From Brevundimonas sp. UBA5936 (GTDB lineage Bacteria; Pseudomonadota; Alphaproteobacteria; Caulobacterales; Caulobacteraceae), in NCBI GenBank assembly GCA_002430835.1, contig DJDA01000074.1:1-45029 (forward strand): a DNA stretch of 45,029 nucleotides, given 5' to 3'. The notes under the pieces were generated by a model, which ran no database searches, was not told the DNA's origin, and was given only the letters and a program-made list of their open reading frames with translations. The translations under genes and the position numbers were made by a program. Shown piece after piece: positions 8,728-17,271 of the stretch; positions within the stretch are counted from its first letter, which is position 1; each line of letters starts with the position of its first letter.

Positions 8728-9483
8728 CTAGAGCCAGCCTTCTGCACGCAAGACGCCGACACGGGCGCGAGACACCGGCGCTTCCAACCCGCCGCTCAGA
8801 CGCAGCCGGATATTGCGCCCGTCCTCAACCACTGCGACCACGCCAGCGCGCGCCACCCACCACGAGCGGTGCGTCTGCGTCCCGTCCACATCCTTCAGAC
8901 CCGCCACGGCTTGAGACAGGGACATCAACACCAGAGCCGAGCCCTGCGTCGTATGCACCCGAACATAGTGATCCTCCATCTGCAGACACAGGATGGTTCG
9001 CCCCAGCCGGGACGGCAGCCGATCGCGCGGATCGGCGGATTCGGCGTCGGGCTTTTTCGCCGTCGCCTCACGCGGGCGCGTCGCCCACATCATGCCCGCC
9101 GTGGCCAAAGCGCTGATCACCAGGCCCTGCCCATACCATTCCAGCCAGCCGACCTGCTCCACCACCGGCCACAACCGCACCGCCAGCGTCCGGCTGAGCA
9201 TGACGGGCAGCAGGGTCAGCACCGCCACCATCGGCGGAGCCCAGACCCATGCAGAAATCCCTCGCGCCTCAGCCTGCCGCGCCAGGATCGGGAAACTGAC
9301 GCCGAAGGCCAGCCACCCAGCCCACAGGCAGACCACCCAATAGGCCGTCCGCACCGGCAAGCTCCCGCTCAGATAACTGCCGAACGGCCCTATGACGCCC
9401 AGCGCCAGCCCCACAGCGGTCGAGACGGCGAAGCCTACGGTCGCCGCCTGCCATCGCCGATCCTTCAATCCCCTCGATTCCAT
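8728..9483 (-). CDS. Membrane-bound LytTR-family transcriptional regulator
   Basis: 251 residues. The N-terminal half has about four hydrophobic segments (about 12-35, 45-68, 78-100, 112-132); after a charged linker (about 133-155) comes a LytTR DNA-binding domain with ILCLQMEDHYVRVHTTQGSA and THRSWWVARAGV. LytTR domains bind DNA through beta-sheet loops and regulate peptide, virulence or metabolic genes. Having membrane helices in place of a receiver domain suggests that it senses a membrane or lipophilic signal. It is divergent from a secreted alpha/beta hydrolase (9627), a plausible target. No partner kinase is encoded here. Confidence 0.88.
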   Translation of the reverse strand: MESRGLKDRRWQAATVGFAVSTAVGLALGVIGPFGSYLSGSLPVRTAYWVVCLWAGWLAFGVSFPILARQAEARGISAWVWAPPMVAVLTLLPVMLSRTLAVRLWPVVEQVGWLEWYGQGLVISALATAGMMWATRPREATAKKPDAESADPRDRLPSRLGRTILCLQMEDHYVRVHTTQGSALVLMSLSQAVAGLKDVDGTQTHRSWWVARAGVVAVVEDGRNIRLRLSGGLEAPVSRARVGVLRAEGWL

Positions 9484-9626
9484 GGCCGCAGACTAGCAAG
9501 CGCCGTCGCCGATAACAGCCGTTCGCCGGACTGCGAACCCGTTCGCCCATTCGCCCATATCCGCTGGCGAAACGGTGTTCCGAGACCTCACACAGCCTCA
9601 TCACTCGTCGCCTGAGGGCCTAACAA

Positions 9627-10592
9627 ATGAACACAGCCTCCCTGATCGTCGCCGCCTCCGTCTTGCTGGGCGCCTGCGCCGCAACCGCCGCCCCCGCGCC
9701 CCTCGTCCAGCCCAAAGCCGCCGCCCCCATAATCCGCGACGGCGTGCTCTCCATGGGCCTGACCATTCCCGATGGCGATCAGCCGGCCATTGAAGCGGGC
9801 GTCTGGGTTCCGACGGATAAAGGGACCGGGCCGCGCCCCCTGATCGTCATTTCCCACGGAAACGGAGGCGACTTCCGCAGCCATCACGACACCGCCGCAG
9901 CTCTGGCCAAGGCCGGCTTCGTCGTCGCCGCCCTGACCCACACCGGCGACAACTGGCGCGATCAAAGCCGCGCCACCGACCTCGTCGGTCGCACGCGCCA
10001 GCTGTCGGTCCTGATCGACTACATGACCCGGGACTGGAGCGCCCGCGCCGGCATAGACGCCGACCGCATCGGCGCCTTCGGCTTTTCCGCCGGGGGCTTC
10101 ACGGTCCTGGCGGCGGCCGGCGGCGATCCTGACCTCAGCCGACTGACCGACCATTGCCACGCCAACCCCGGCTTCTACGACTGCCGTCTGATTGGTCAGC
10201 ACGTCGGCACATTAAAGGACGGTGCAGCCGCCCCGCACCTGCCGCACGACGCCCGGCTCAAGGCCCTGGTCGTCGCCGCCCCCGCTCTGGGCTTTACCTT
10301 CACAAAAGAGGGGCTGAGCAAGCTCACCCAGCCGATCCAGTTGTGGCAGGCGGGCGCCGATCAGATCCTGCCCGCCCCCTATTACGTCGAGCCCATACGC
10401 GACGCCCTGCCCACGCCGCCCGAATACCGCCACGTCGAGGGCGCCGCCCACTTCGACTTTCTGCCGCCCTGCTCGCCTCAGTTGGCGGCGGCCGCCCCGA
10501 TGATCTGCACCCCAACCCCCGGTTTCGAGCGCGCGGCCTTCCACGAGACGCTGAACCGAGAGGTGATCAGCTTTTTCAAAGCCCACCTCTAG
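9627..10592 (+). CDS. Secreted/lipoprotein alpha/beta hydrolase (dienelactone-hydrolase-like)
   Basis: 321 residues. The N-terminus has a short hydrophobic segment ending in LLGAC with Cys17, so lipidation by Lgt/LspA is likely, although a plain signal peptide is possible. The alpha/beta hydrolase core shows the oxyanion region VISHGNGGDF (about 74-83), the nucleophile elbow GFSAGG with Ser154, a probable acid in WQAGADQILPAP and a probable catalytic His in EGAAHFDFLPPC. This matches the 'predicted dienelactone hydrolase' group, whose members hydrolyse esters or polyesters. It is divergent from the LytTR regulator and has no operon partner. The natural substrate is unknown. Confidence 0.85.
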   Translation: MNTASLIVAASVLLGACAATAAPAPLVQPKAAAPIIRDGVLSMGLTIPDGDQPAIEAGVWVPTDKGTGPRPLIVISHGNGGDFRSHHDTAAALAKAGFVVAALTHTGDNWRDQSRATDLVGRTRQLSVLIDYMTRDWSARAGIDADRIGAFGFSAGGFTVLAAAGGDPDLSRLTDHCHANPGFYDCRLIGQHVGTLKDGAAAPHLPHDARLKALVVAAPALGFTFTKEGLSKLTQPIQLWQAGADQILPAPYYVEPIRDALPTPPEYRHVEGAAHFDFLPPCSPQLAAAAPMICTPTPGFERAAFHETLNREVISFFKAHL

Positions 10593-10759
10593 GTGATCGA
10601 TACACGCCCGGCGGAGACATGGCCGCATCTCTCACGCATCGGTCGACGCCTCTTCAAGGACAAGGCAGGGGGATCATTCATTTCCCTGCATAACGCACCT
10701 CTGCGCGACCTCGCCGCCCCGGCAGGCCAGGACGGCGATACAAATGCGTGCGCCAAAGT

Positions 10760-12259
10760 TCAGGTCAACCTGATGGTGTCCGCCTGGGCGTGTAACCGCT
10801 CCGTCATGGCGTTCACCTTCTGCTTCAGAGCCGCCATGTCGACGCCGACCATGCGGCCGTCGCGCTTGCGCGCTACGCCGGCCACCCAGACGCTGTCGAG
10901 ATCCGAGTAGCTGCTGAAGTTGGCCACTCGCTCGGCCAGGGCGCGCATGACCGGGAAGTCCAGGCGGTCCGTGCGCAGCAGCAGGACGTCGGCCCGCTTG
11001 CCCACGCTGATCGTGCCGGCGCGCTCCTCGCGGATGGCGGCGGCGGCTCGGCCCGAGGCCATGTTCAGCACGTCTTCGGCCGACATGGACAAGGCGATCT
11101 GCTTGCCCTCGTCCGTGCGGAACAGATTGTAGTAAGAGCCCCGCACGTGCTGGAAATAGTCGTGGGTGAAGGCCACGCCGGTGTCGATGCCGATACCGAC
11201 CTTGACCCCGGCCCGCGCCGCCCGGCCATGCACCGAAGGGAAGGGATAGCTGTGCTCGCCCATGGTGGTGGCGCAGATCATGGAATCGTTGTCGCGCATC
11301 ATCTGCAGTTCGACATCGTGCATGCCGTGACCGTGGGCGATGTGGAAGTCCGGCCCCAGCAGGCCCGCCTCGCCCATCTGCCGGACGTTCTGCAGCGACT
11401 GGTCGCTGAACGGCTTGTCCGAGCGGTGATAGTGGACGGCCAGAACATGCGGCTGCAGGCGACGGATGCGAGCAAAGGTCTCGGCCGTGCGGCTGATCGG
11501 CGCGTCCTGATAGATGGGCGAGGCCAGACCGAAGCGCAGCAGGTCGTCATCGCCGCTGAACAGGCTGCGCACGTGCTCGGCGATGCGCCAGTGGTCCTCG
11601 TCCGGGGCCTGGCCGCTATTGGTCATGATCTGGGCCATGGTCGCCGACCCGCCCGGCCCGAAGACCGGATGGCGCGACAGTTGCCAGGCGAACGTCCCCG
11701 GCAGGCCGGAGTCCCGCAGGCCCTTCACCGCCTGCTCGACCGCCTCGGCCGAGTGGAAGGTGTGGCAGAAGTCGAGCACCGAGGTGACGCCGGAATCGAT
11801 CGACAGCAACCCGCCCGCATACTGAGCCAGATAGGCGTCTTCAGGCGTGTAGCAGACGTCCACACGCATCTTCCAGTTGATGTAGTCGTTGATGACCGGC
11901 GAAATCTTGGGAATGGCGCCGGAATGGACGCTCTGCCAGATATGGCGGTGGCCATCGACCATGCCAGGCATCAGGATCATGCCCGTCGCGTCCACGACCT
12001 CGGCGCCGTCGACGGCCAGGGCCTTGCCGATAGCGACGATCTTGCCGCCTTCCATCAACACGTCAGTCCCGTACAGCTCGCCCAACTGCGGGTCCAGGGT
12101 GATGACGTCGGCGTTGCGGATCAGGGTGCGGCGGGCCGGGCCGATGCGCTCGGGCGCACGGGCCGTCGCAGCGACGGCGGGACGGGCCGTCGTCCCCACC
12201 GCCGCCGCCAGCAGCCCTCCCGACGCCAGCCCCAGAAGGCCCTTCCTGGTGATGCTCAT
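10760..12259 (-). CDS. Exported amidohydrolase (metal-dependent, AtzA/TrzN-like)
   Basis: 499 residues. The N-terminus (TRKGLLGLASGG...) looks like a Tat-type signal with a variant Arg-Lys pair, followed by a hydrophobic stretch and an AVAA-type cleavage region near residue 31. The metallo-hydrolase signature MPGMVDGHRHIW supplies H104 and H106; further metal or catalytic ligands are expected in VHYHRS, IAHGHGM and GIDTGVAF. Relatives deaminate or dechlorinate N-heterocycles or hydrolyse amides. The gene lies 75 bp downstream of the TonB receptor and reads the same way, so the receptor probably imports a compound that this enzyme then cleaves in the periplasm. The substrate is not identified. 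Confidence 0.85.
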   Translation of the reverse strand: MSITRKGLLGLASGGLLAAAVGTTARPAVAATARAPERIGPARRTLIRNADVITLDPQLGELYGTDVLMEGGKIVAIGKALAVDGAEVVDATGMILMPGMVDGHRHIWQSVHSGAIPKISPVINDYINWKMRVDVCYTPEDAYLAQYAGGLLSIDSGVTSVLDFCHTFHSAEAVEQAVKGLRDSGLPGTFAWQLSRHPVFGPGGSATMAQIMTNSGQAPDEDHWRIAEHVRSLFSGDDDLLRFGLASPIYQDAPISRTAETFARIRRLQPHVLAVHYHRSDKPFSDQSLQNVRQMGEAGLLGPDFHIAHGHGMHDVELQMMRDNDSMICATTMGEHSYPFPSVHGRAARAGVKVGIGIDTGVAFTHDYFQHVRGSYYNLFRTDEGKQIALSMSAEDVLNMASGRAAAAIREERAGTISVGKRADVLLLRTDRLDFPVMRALAERVANFSSYSDLDSVWVAGVARKRDGRMVGVDMAALKQKVNAMTERLHAQADTIRLT

Positions 12260-12334
12260 GGTCTCAATCCTCCCATTGCCGCCCGGCCGCGCGAACGACC
12301 GGGCGATCTGTTTTTCTTGGATTAAAGCGCGGCC

Positions 12335-15300
12335 TTAGAACCGCATGCGGACGCCCATCTGGAAGCGGCGGCCGATCACGTCATAGAGACCCACGTCCGT
12401 ATTGGCGTCGCCGACCAGGAAGGTGCCCATGATCGGCGGATCCTCGTCGAACAGGTTCTCGACGCCGCCGAACAGCTCGACCGTCTCATTGACGTCGTAG
12501 GAGCCGCTGAGGGCGGTGTAGATGCGGGACGGGGTCTTCTGGATCGCGGCGCTGAAGCCGGGATAAAGCTCCATCTCGCCGACCATGTGCGCCTGAAGAC
12601 GCACGGTCAGAGGCCCGCTGACGTAGTTGGCGCCGGCCCGCAGCTTGAAGTCCGGCGTGCCCGGCACGCCCAGGCCCGAACATCCGTTGCCGAAGCGCCC
12701 GGCGCAGTCGATCGCCGGCTGATCCGCCAGCACGTTCATCGACCGTTCGAACATCCAGCTGGCCATGACGTTCAGCGCCATGGAGGCGCCCTCGCCCGGC
12801 AGGCCGAAACGATCCGGCATGTCGAAACGATAGTCGGCCTGCACGTCCACGCCGTTGACGGTCATGGAGCCGATGTTCTGCAGATTGCCGGCCAGGGTCT
12901 CGATCTGGCCGTTGCTCATCCGCCGGATCGAGCGGCAGGTGGTCGAACCCTGATCCAGGGTCGTGAAGCAGTCGTTCAGGATCTGGTTGGCGTTCAGCGA
13001 GGTGATGGCGTCATCGACCTGAATGTCGAAGTAGTCGACGGCGAGGTTCAGCCCTTCGATCCACGGCGCGCGCAGCACGAAGCCGGCGGTGAAGGTCTTG
13101 GACGTCTCCTCCCGCAGACTGGTGTTGCCGCCGGTGATGATGTCGAAATAGGGCTGATCCTGGCTGAAGTTGTCGATGTCCGAGGCCGACACGCCCTGGG
13201 CCACGCACAGGGCCTTCTGGGCCGCCGTGGGGTTGCGCGAGACGACGCAAGGGTCTTCACCCGACGACGGCACGACCAGGATCGGCGCGAACAGCTCGCT
13301 GATGTTCGGGGCGCGGATGGCCTCGTTGTAGGCGACGCGGAAACGCAGCCAGTCGGTCGGCTCATACTCGCCGCCCAGCTTCCAGGTGGTGACGCCGTCG
13401 ACCGAGGAATAGTCGCTGTATCGAGCCGCCGCTTCGATCGCCAGGGAGTGGACGAACGGCAGGTCGGCCAGGATCGGCACGCGCACTTCACCGAAGAATT
13501 CGGTCACGTCGACCTGACCGGCCAGCGGCGATTCCGAACGGTTGGCGTATTCGCCGCCGCGATCCATGGCGCTGGGATTGAATTCGAAGCTTTCGTCCCG
13601 GTACTCGAAGCCCAGCGCCGCCGACAATGGCCCGGCGGGCAGTTCGAACAGGTCGCCGGCGAGCGTGCCGCCGAACACCTGACGCTCGAAGATCTCATTG
13701 GCGGCCCGGTCGGGCGCCAGGAAGTCGCGCGCCGCCGGATCGATCGAATCCAGCCCGAAGACGTTGACCGGGACGCAGTTGAACGCCTGCACCGCGCAGA
13801 CCACCTGGCCGTCGGGGCGGGCCACGGCGTCCAGCGCCTGGCTCAGACGGGTCGATGAGACCGTGCCCTTGCGCAGGGAATCCATGCGATTGCGCTGATA
13901 CTGATAGAAGACGTCCCACTTCAGGTCGCGCCCGGCCAGGGCCAGATCGCCCTTCAGCCCGGTGGTGACGCCGAAGGAGGCGCGCTCATAGCGGCTTTCG
14001 CGCGCGCCCAGTTCGTTGAAGCGGCGCGAGGCGCCGACGATAGCCGCCGTGCCGTCGCCGTCAGGGTCGAACAGGGCGCGGTTGTCGACAAAGAAGTCGC
14101 GCACCGACTGCGAGAACAGCGGATGGGTGGCGTAGTTCGGGACCAGCAGGGTCGAGGTCGGCGCGCCGGGGCTGGACAGGGTGATGGAGTCCGGCGCGAC
14201 CATGGTGAAGTTGCGGCTGTTGACGAAGAATCCCTCCGCATAGGCCTCGATCTTGTCGGTCAGGTCGTAGCGGGCGATCGACGACAGCTGGAAGCGTTCC
14301 AGCGGGCGCAGCAGATAGCTGTAGTCGGCGTAGTTGTAGGCGCTCTGCGGATTGCAATAGGGGCCGGGAACCCCGCCCTCGCCGAAGACAATGCCCGTCG
14401 TCGCGTCACACGGTCCCGACGCCGTCAGATCGACGCCGACCAACTGGGCGCGCTGAGCCGCCGACAGGCCGATGCGGGTGCCCGGCACATTGCTGGCCCC
14501 CCCCGGAACCAACTGGCCGTTGACCGTATCCAGCGGAATGGCGGCGAAATCTCGCGATGACTGCATCACCGCCTCGCGATCCGAATAGCTGGCGGCGAAG
14601 ACCACATTGCCGCGCCCGTCGTCGGCGTTGGCGCCGAAGGTGATGTCCAGCTTGTTCGAGGCGCCGTCGTCCTCAAAGGTGCGGCCGTGGCTATAGGCGA
14701 TCTCCAGCCCCTGGAAATCGCGCTTGAGGATGAAGTTCACCGCCCCGGCGATGGCATCCGAGCCATAGACGGCCGAGGCGCCGCCGGACATGATGTCGAC
14801 CCGCTGCACCAGGGCGTCAGGGATCGCGGCCAGATCGACCGCGCCTTCGGAATCCGCCGGGATGAAGCGGCGGCCGTTGACCATGACCAGAGTCCGCTTC
14901 GAGCCCAGGCTGCGCAGGTTGGCCGTCAGCACCCCGGCCCCGCCGTTCAGGTTGACCGACGAGGTGCGCCCGCCCGCCAGTTGCGGGAACTGATTCAGGA
15001 CGTTCTCGATGGTGACGCTGCCCGAGGCGCGGATGTCTTCGGCGCCGACCACGGCGACCGGGCTGGCCGCCGTCAGATCGTTGCGGACCAGGCGCGAGCC
15101 GGTGACGACGATTTCATCGACGCTGACCGCCTCGTCCTGGGCTAAAGGGAGGGGCGCGGCCTCCTGCGTCGTCGCCGGGCGCGCCGGCGCTTCCTTGACC
15201 ACCGCCAGCAAGCCGGATTCGTCGCGACGGACCTTCAAGGCCGTGCCCGCCAGCAGGCGGTTCAGCGCATCGGCGGGCGCGACCTTGCCGCGCACAGGCC

Positions 15301-15505
15301 CCGCGCGCAGTCCGCGCAGGTCGTCGATGCGATAGACCACCGGCTGCGGCGACTGACGTGCATAGGCCTCGAGCGCCGCCATCAGATCGCCCGCCGGAAT
15401 GTTGAAATCGACCGCTGCCTGAGCCGTCGCCGAAGCTGCGAACGCCAGCGTCGCCATACACGCGCCAGCCGCCAGTGAGGCGCGCAGCACCTTGAAATTA
15501 TTCAT
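12335..15505 (-). CDS. TonB-dependent receptor with N-terminal STN signalling domain
   Basis: 1056 residues from ATG 15505, which has GAGGGG 8 bp upstream; the frame also allows a TTG at 15523, but that would sit on the ribosome-binding site. The order is: signal peptide (about 1-30), STN/secretin-like domain (about 32-90, DFNIPAGDLMAALEAYARQS), a TonB-box-like segment (DEIVVTGSR, about 130), a plug domain (ENVLNQFPQLAGGR to GAVNFILKRDFQG) and a long 22-strand-type barrel ending in an aromatic residue (GVRMRF). The STN domain fits signalling to the FecR and sigma factor encoded just upstream. The barrel resembles large receptors for non-siderophore ligands, so iron is not assured as the substrate. 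Confidence 0.95.
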   Translation of the reverse strand: MNNFKVLRASLAAGACMATLAFAASATAQAAVDFNIPAGDLMAALEAYARQSPQPVVYRIDDLRGLRAGPVRGKVAPADALNRLLAGTALKVRRDESGLLAVVKEAPARPATTQEAAPLPLAQDEAVSVDEIVVTGSRLVRNDLTAASPVAVVGAEDIRASGSVTIENVLNQFPQLAGGRTSSVNLNGGAGVLTANLRSLGSKRTLVMVNGRRFIPADSEGAVDLAAIPDALVQRVDIMSGGASAVYGSDAIAGAVNFILKRDFQGLEIAYSHGRTFEDDGASNKLDITFGANADDGRGNVVFAASYSDREAVMQSSRDFAAIPLDTVNGQLVPGGASNVPGTRIGLSAAQRAQLVGVDLTASGPCDATTGIVFGEGGVPGPYCNPQSAYNYADYSYLLRPLERFQLSSIARYDLTDKIEAYAEGFFVNSRNFTMVAPDSITLSSPGAPTSTLLVPNYATHPLFSQSVRDFFVDNRALFDPDGDGTAAIVGASRRFNELGARESRYERASFGVTTGLKGDLALAGRDLKWDVFYQYQRNRMDSLRKGTVSSTRLSQALDAVARPDGQVVCAVQAFNCVPVNVFGLDSIDPAARDFLAPDRAANEIFERQVFGGTLAGDLFELPAGPLSAALGFEYRDESFEFNPSAMDRGGEYANRSESPLAGQVDVTEFFGEVRVPILADLPFVHSLAIEAAARYSDYSSVDGVTTWKLGGEYEPTDWLRFRVAYNEAIRAPNISELFAPILVVPSSGEDPCVVSRNPTAAQKALCVAQGVSASDIDNFSQDQPYFDIITGGNTSLREETSKTFTAGFVLRAPWIEGLNLAVDYFDIQVDDAITSLNANQILNDCFTTLDQGSTTCRSIRRMSNGQIETLAGNLQNIGSMTVNGVDVQADYRFDMPDRFGLPGEGASMALNVMASWMFERSMNVLADQPAIDCAGRFGNGCSGLGVPGTPDFKLRAGANYVSGPLTVRLQAHMVGEMELYPGFSAAIQKTPSRIYTALSGSYDVNETVELFGGVENLFDEDPPIMGTFLVGDANTDVGLYDVIGRRFQMGVRMRF

Positions 15506-15569
15506 GAATGAAACCCCTCGCAAGCGGCTCCGTCATCACGGCCCGCTAATAGGGAAGACGAACGCCCGC

Positions 15570-16550
15570 TCACGATCCGGTACGCGGATGTGAAATAATT
15601 ATGGCGCCGTCCCGCCGCTTGACCTCCAGGCCGTAGGCGGTGTGCAGGACATCGGCGAAAGCCTCCACATCCGCCGCCTCGAACGAGCCGCCGATCTGCA
15701 GCGCCGCCGTCTCGGGGTCGGCCACGATCAGCCGCGTGCGGTTGTAACGATTGAAAGCCGCCGCCACCTCGGCCAGGGAGGCCTGGCTGAACTGCAGCCG
15801 GCCGTCGCGCCAGCTCATCTCTTGCGCAATCGCCGTCAACCCCGGCGTCGAGACCTCGACCTTGCCGCGCGCCACGCGGGCCTCCTGCCCCGGTCCCAGG
15901 CGCCGGGCCGTCGTCTTGGCGCCCTCGACCCGGACGCGGCCTTCGGACACGCGCACCAGCAGGCTCTTACCGTCACGCCGCACAGAGAATTTGGTGCCCT
16001 CGACCACCACCCGCCCCTCTTCAGAGCGGACGACGAAGGGGCGGCCGTCATGGGCCACGTCGAAATAGGCCTCGCCCCGCGTCAGCCAGACGGTGCGCTC
16101 ATCCCCGCCGATGTCGGCCTTCACCTGGGTGTCGCTGTTCAGCTCGATCCGCGAACCATCCGACAAGGGCGTCACTGCACGCCCGCCCAGAGAGGTCTCA
16201 TAGACGTCCTGCGACAGCAGCATGACTCCCATAGGAGCAACGGCCAGCAAGGCCGCCACGGCGACGACCGCCGCGATCACGGGCCGTTTCCTGACGGCGG
16301 GCGGCCAGGACGCCTGGCGCCTTATCGCTTGCCCCGTGCGCCTGCTTCCGGCGCGGACCGGTTCCGCCGGGCGCAACGCCGCCAGACGATCCGCCCGTCC
16401 CCAGGCCGCCTTGAGCCGCAGATAGGCCACGCGACGCCGCGTATCCGCATCGAGCCAGGCGTCCAGCTCCGCCTCTTCGGCCGCGGTGAGCGCGCCCTTG
16501 TCCTGGCGCGCCAGCCAGGCGGCGGCGCAGGTTTCGATGCTGTCGCTCAT
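15570..16550 (-). CDS. FecR-family anti-sigma factor/signal transducer
   Basis: 326 residues. An N-terminal DUF4880-type cytoplasmic region (AWLARQDKGALTAAEEAELD, then the TRRRVAYLRLKAAW helix) is followed by a single membrane span (about 91-113) and a periplasmic FecR domain (TPLSDGSRIELNSDTQVKAD, RGEAYFDVAHDGRPFVV). A C-terminal STN-like segment (about 265-320) is visible. FecR proteins hold the cognate ECF sigma factor and release it after contact with the receptor's STN domain. Its start overlaps the sigma stop (ATGA), and the receptor follows 64 bp downstream, so the three genes form a cell-surface signalling unit. Confidence 0.92.
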   Translation of the reverse strand: MSDSIETCAAAWLARQDKGALTAAEEAELDAWLDADTRRRVAYLRLKAAWGRADRLAALRPAEPVRAGSRRTGQAIRRQASWPPAVRKRPVIAAVVAVAALLAVAPMGVMLLSQDVYETSLGGRAVTPLSDGSRIELNSDTQVKADIGGDERTVWLTRGEAYFDVAHDGRPFVVRSEEGRVVVEGTKFSVRRDGKSLLVRVSEGRVRVEGAKTTARRLGPGQEARVARGKVEVSTPGLTAIAQEMSWRDGRLQFSQASLAEVAAAFNRYNRTRLIVADPETAALQIGGSFEAADVEAFADVLHTAYGLEVKRRDGAIIISHPRTGS

Positions 16551-17116
16551 CGGCGCCTCCTCGCCAGGCTGACCCGTCGACCGGGGCCGTCGTCGGCCTC
16601 GTTCTTCTCGGCGTAGAGACCGTCGGCCAGAAGCCGCACCCCCTTGCTGACCTGCCGTTCGACCGTATCCTCGGTAATACCCATGCGCGTCGCCACCTCG
16701 CGCTGCGACAGGCCCTGTATCTTGCGCAGCTCGACCACTTCGCGGCAGCGCGGCGGCAAGGTCTGAAGAACCTGCTGCAACCGGCCCAACTCGAGCCGGG
16801 CCGTCATGTGCCGCTCCGTCGCCGCCAGCTCCGGCGCTTCGCCCAGACGGCTCAGGTCGTCCACAAAGTCGATGGAGACCACCCGTTCGCGGCGCGCCCG
16901 GTCGATCAGCAGATTGCGCGCGATCCTCATGATGAAGGAGCCGACATGCGCCGGTCGGCCCGCCCGCGCCGCGTCATAGATCCGCGCATAGACCTCCTGC
17001 CGCAGATCGTCGATCTCATGCCGCGCCCGCCAATTTCGCCGCAGATAGGCCGTGACGCGGCCTTCCAGAGGCAATACCTCCGTCACGAACCACTCATCGC
17101 ACTCGCGCTTGTCCAT
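16547..17116 (-). CDS. ECF sigma factor, FecI-like
   Basis: 189 residues from ATG 17116; an upstream GTG (17128) in the same frame would add four residues. Region 2 (EIDDLRQEVYARIYDAAR) and region 4 (LPPRCREVVELRKIQGLSQR, then EVATRMGITEDTVERQVSKG) are both clear, with the short linker typical of ECF sigmas. It directs RNA polymerase to the receptor operon once FecR is relieved. The last about 15 residues are arginine-rich. The 155 bp upstream should hold its promoter; I see no convincing Fur box there. Confidence 0.92.
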   Translation of the reverse strand: MDKRECDEWFVTEVLPLEGRVTAYLRRNWRARHEIDDLRQEVYARIYDAARAGRPAHVGSFIMRIARNLLIDRARRERVVSIDFVDDLSRLGEAPELAATERHMTARLELGRLQQVLQTLPPRCREVVELRKIQGLSQREVATRMGITEDTVERQVSKGVRLLADGLYAEKNEADDGPGRRVSLARRRR

Positions 17117-17271
17117 CACCGATCGCACATAACCATCCAGACGCGGACACCCTGGATGGGTAGACGAGCCAGCGAGAAAAATCCGGTATCCACCGGCTCA
17201 CTCAAAATTCTTAGTGATGCGCACGCGCAGCGGACGAAATGGCGTCATTCAGTCGCGTGTTGTTGCGATCA

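Noticed and set aside
10763..10768. GGTCAA near the amidohydrolase 3' end as a MerR-type element
   Set aside because: Spacer position 6 is T, and it lies at the 3' end of the gene, not upstream of a start.
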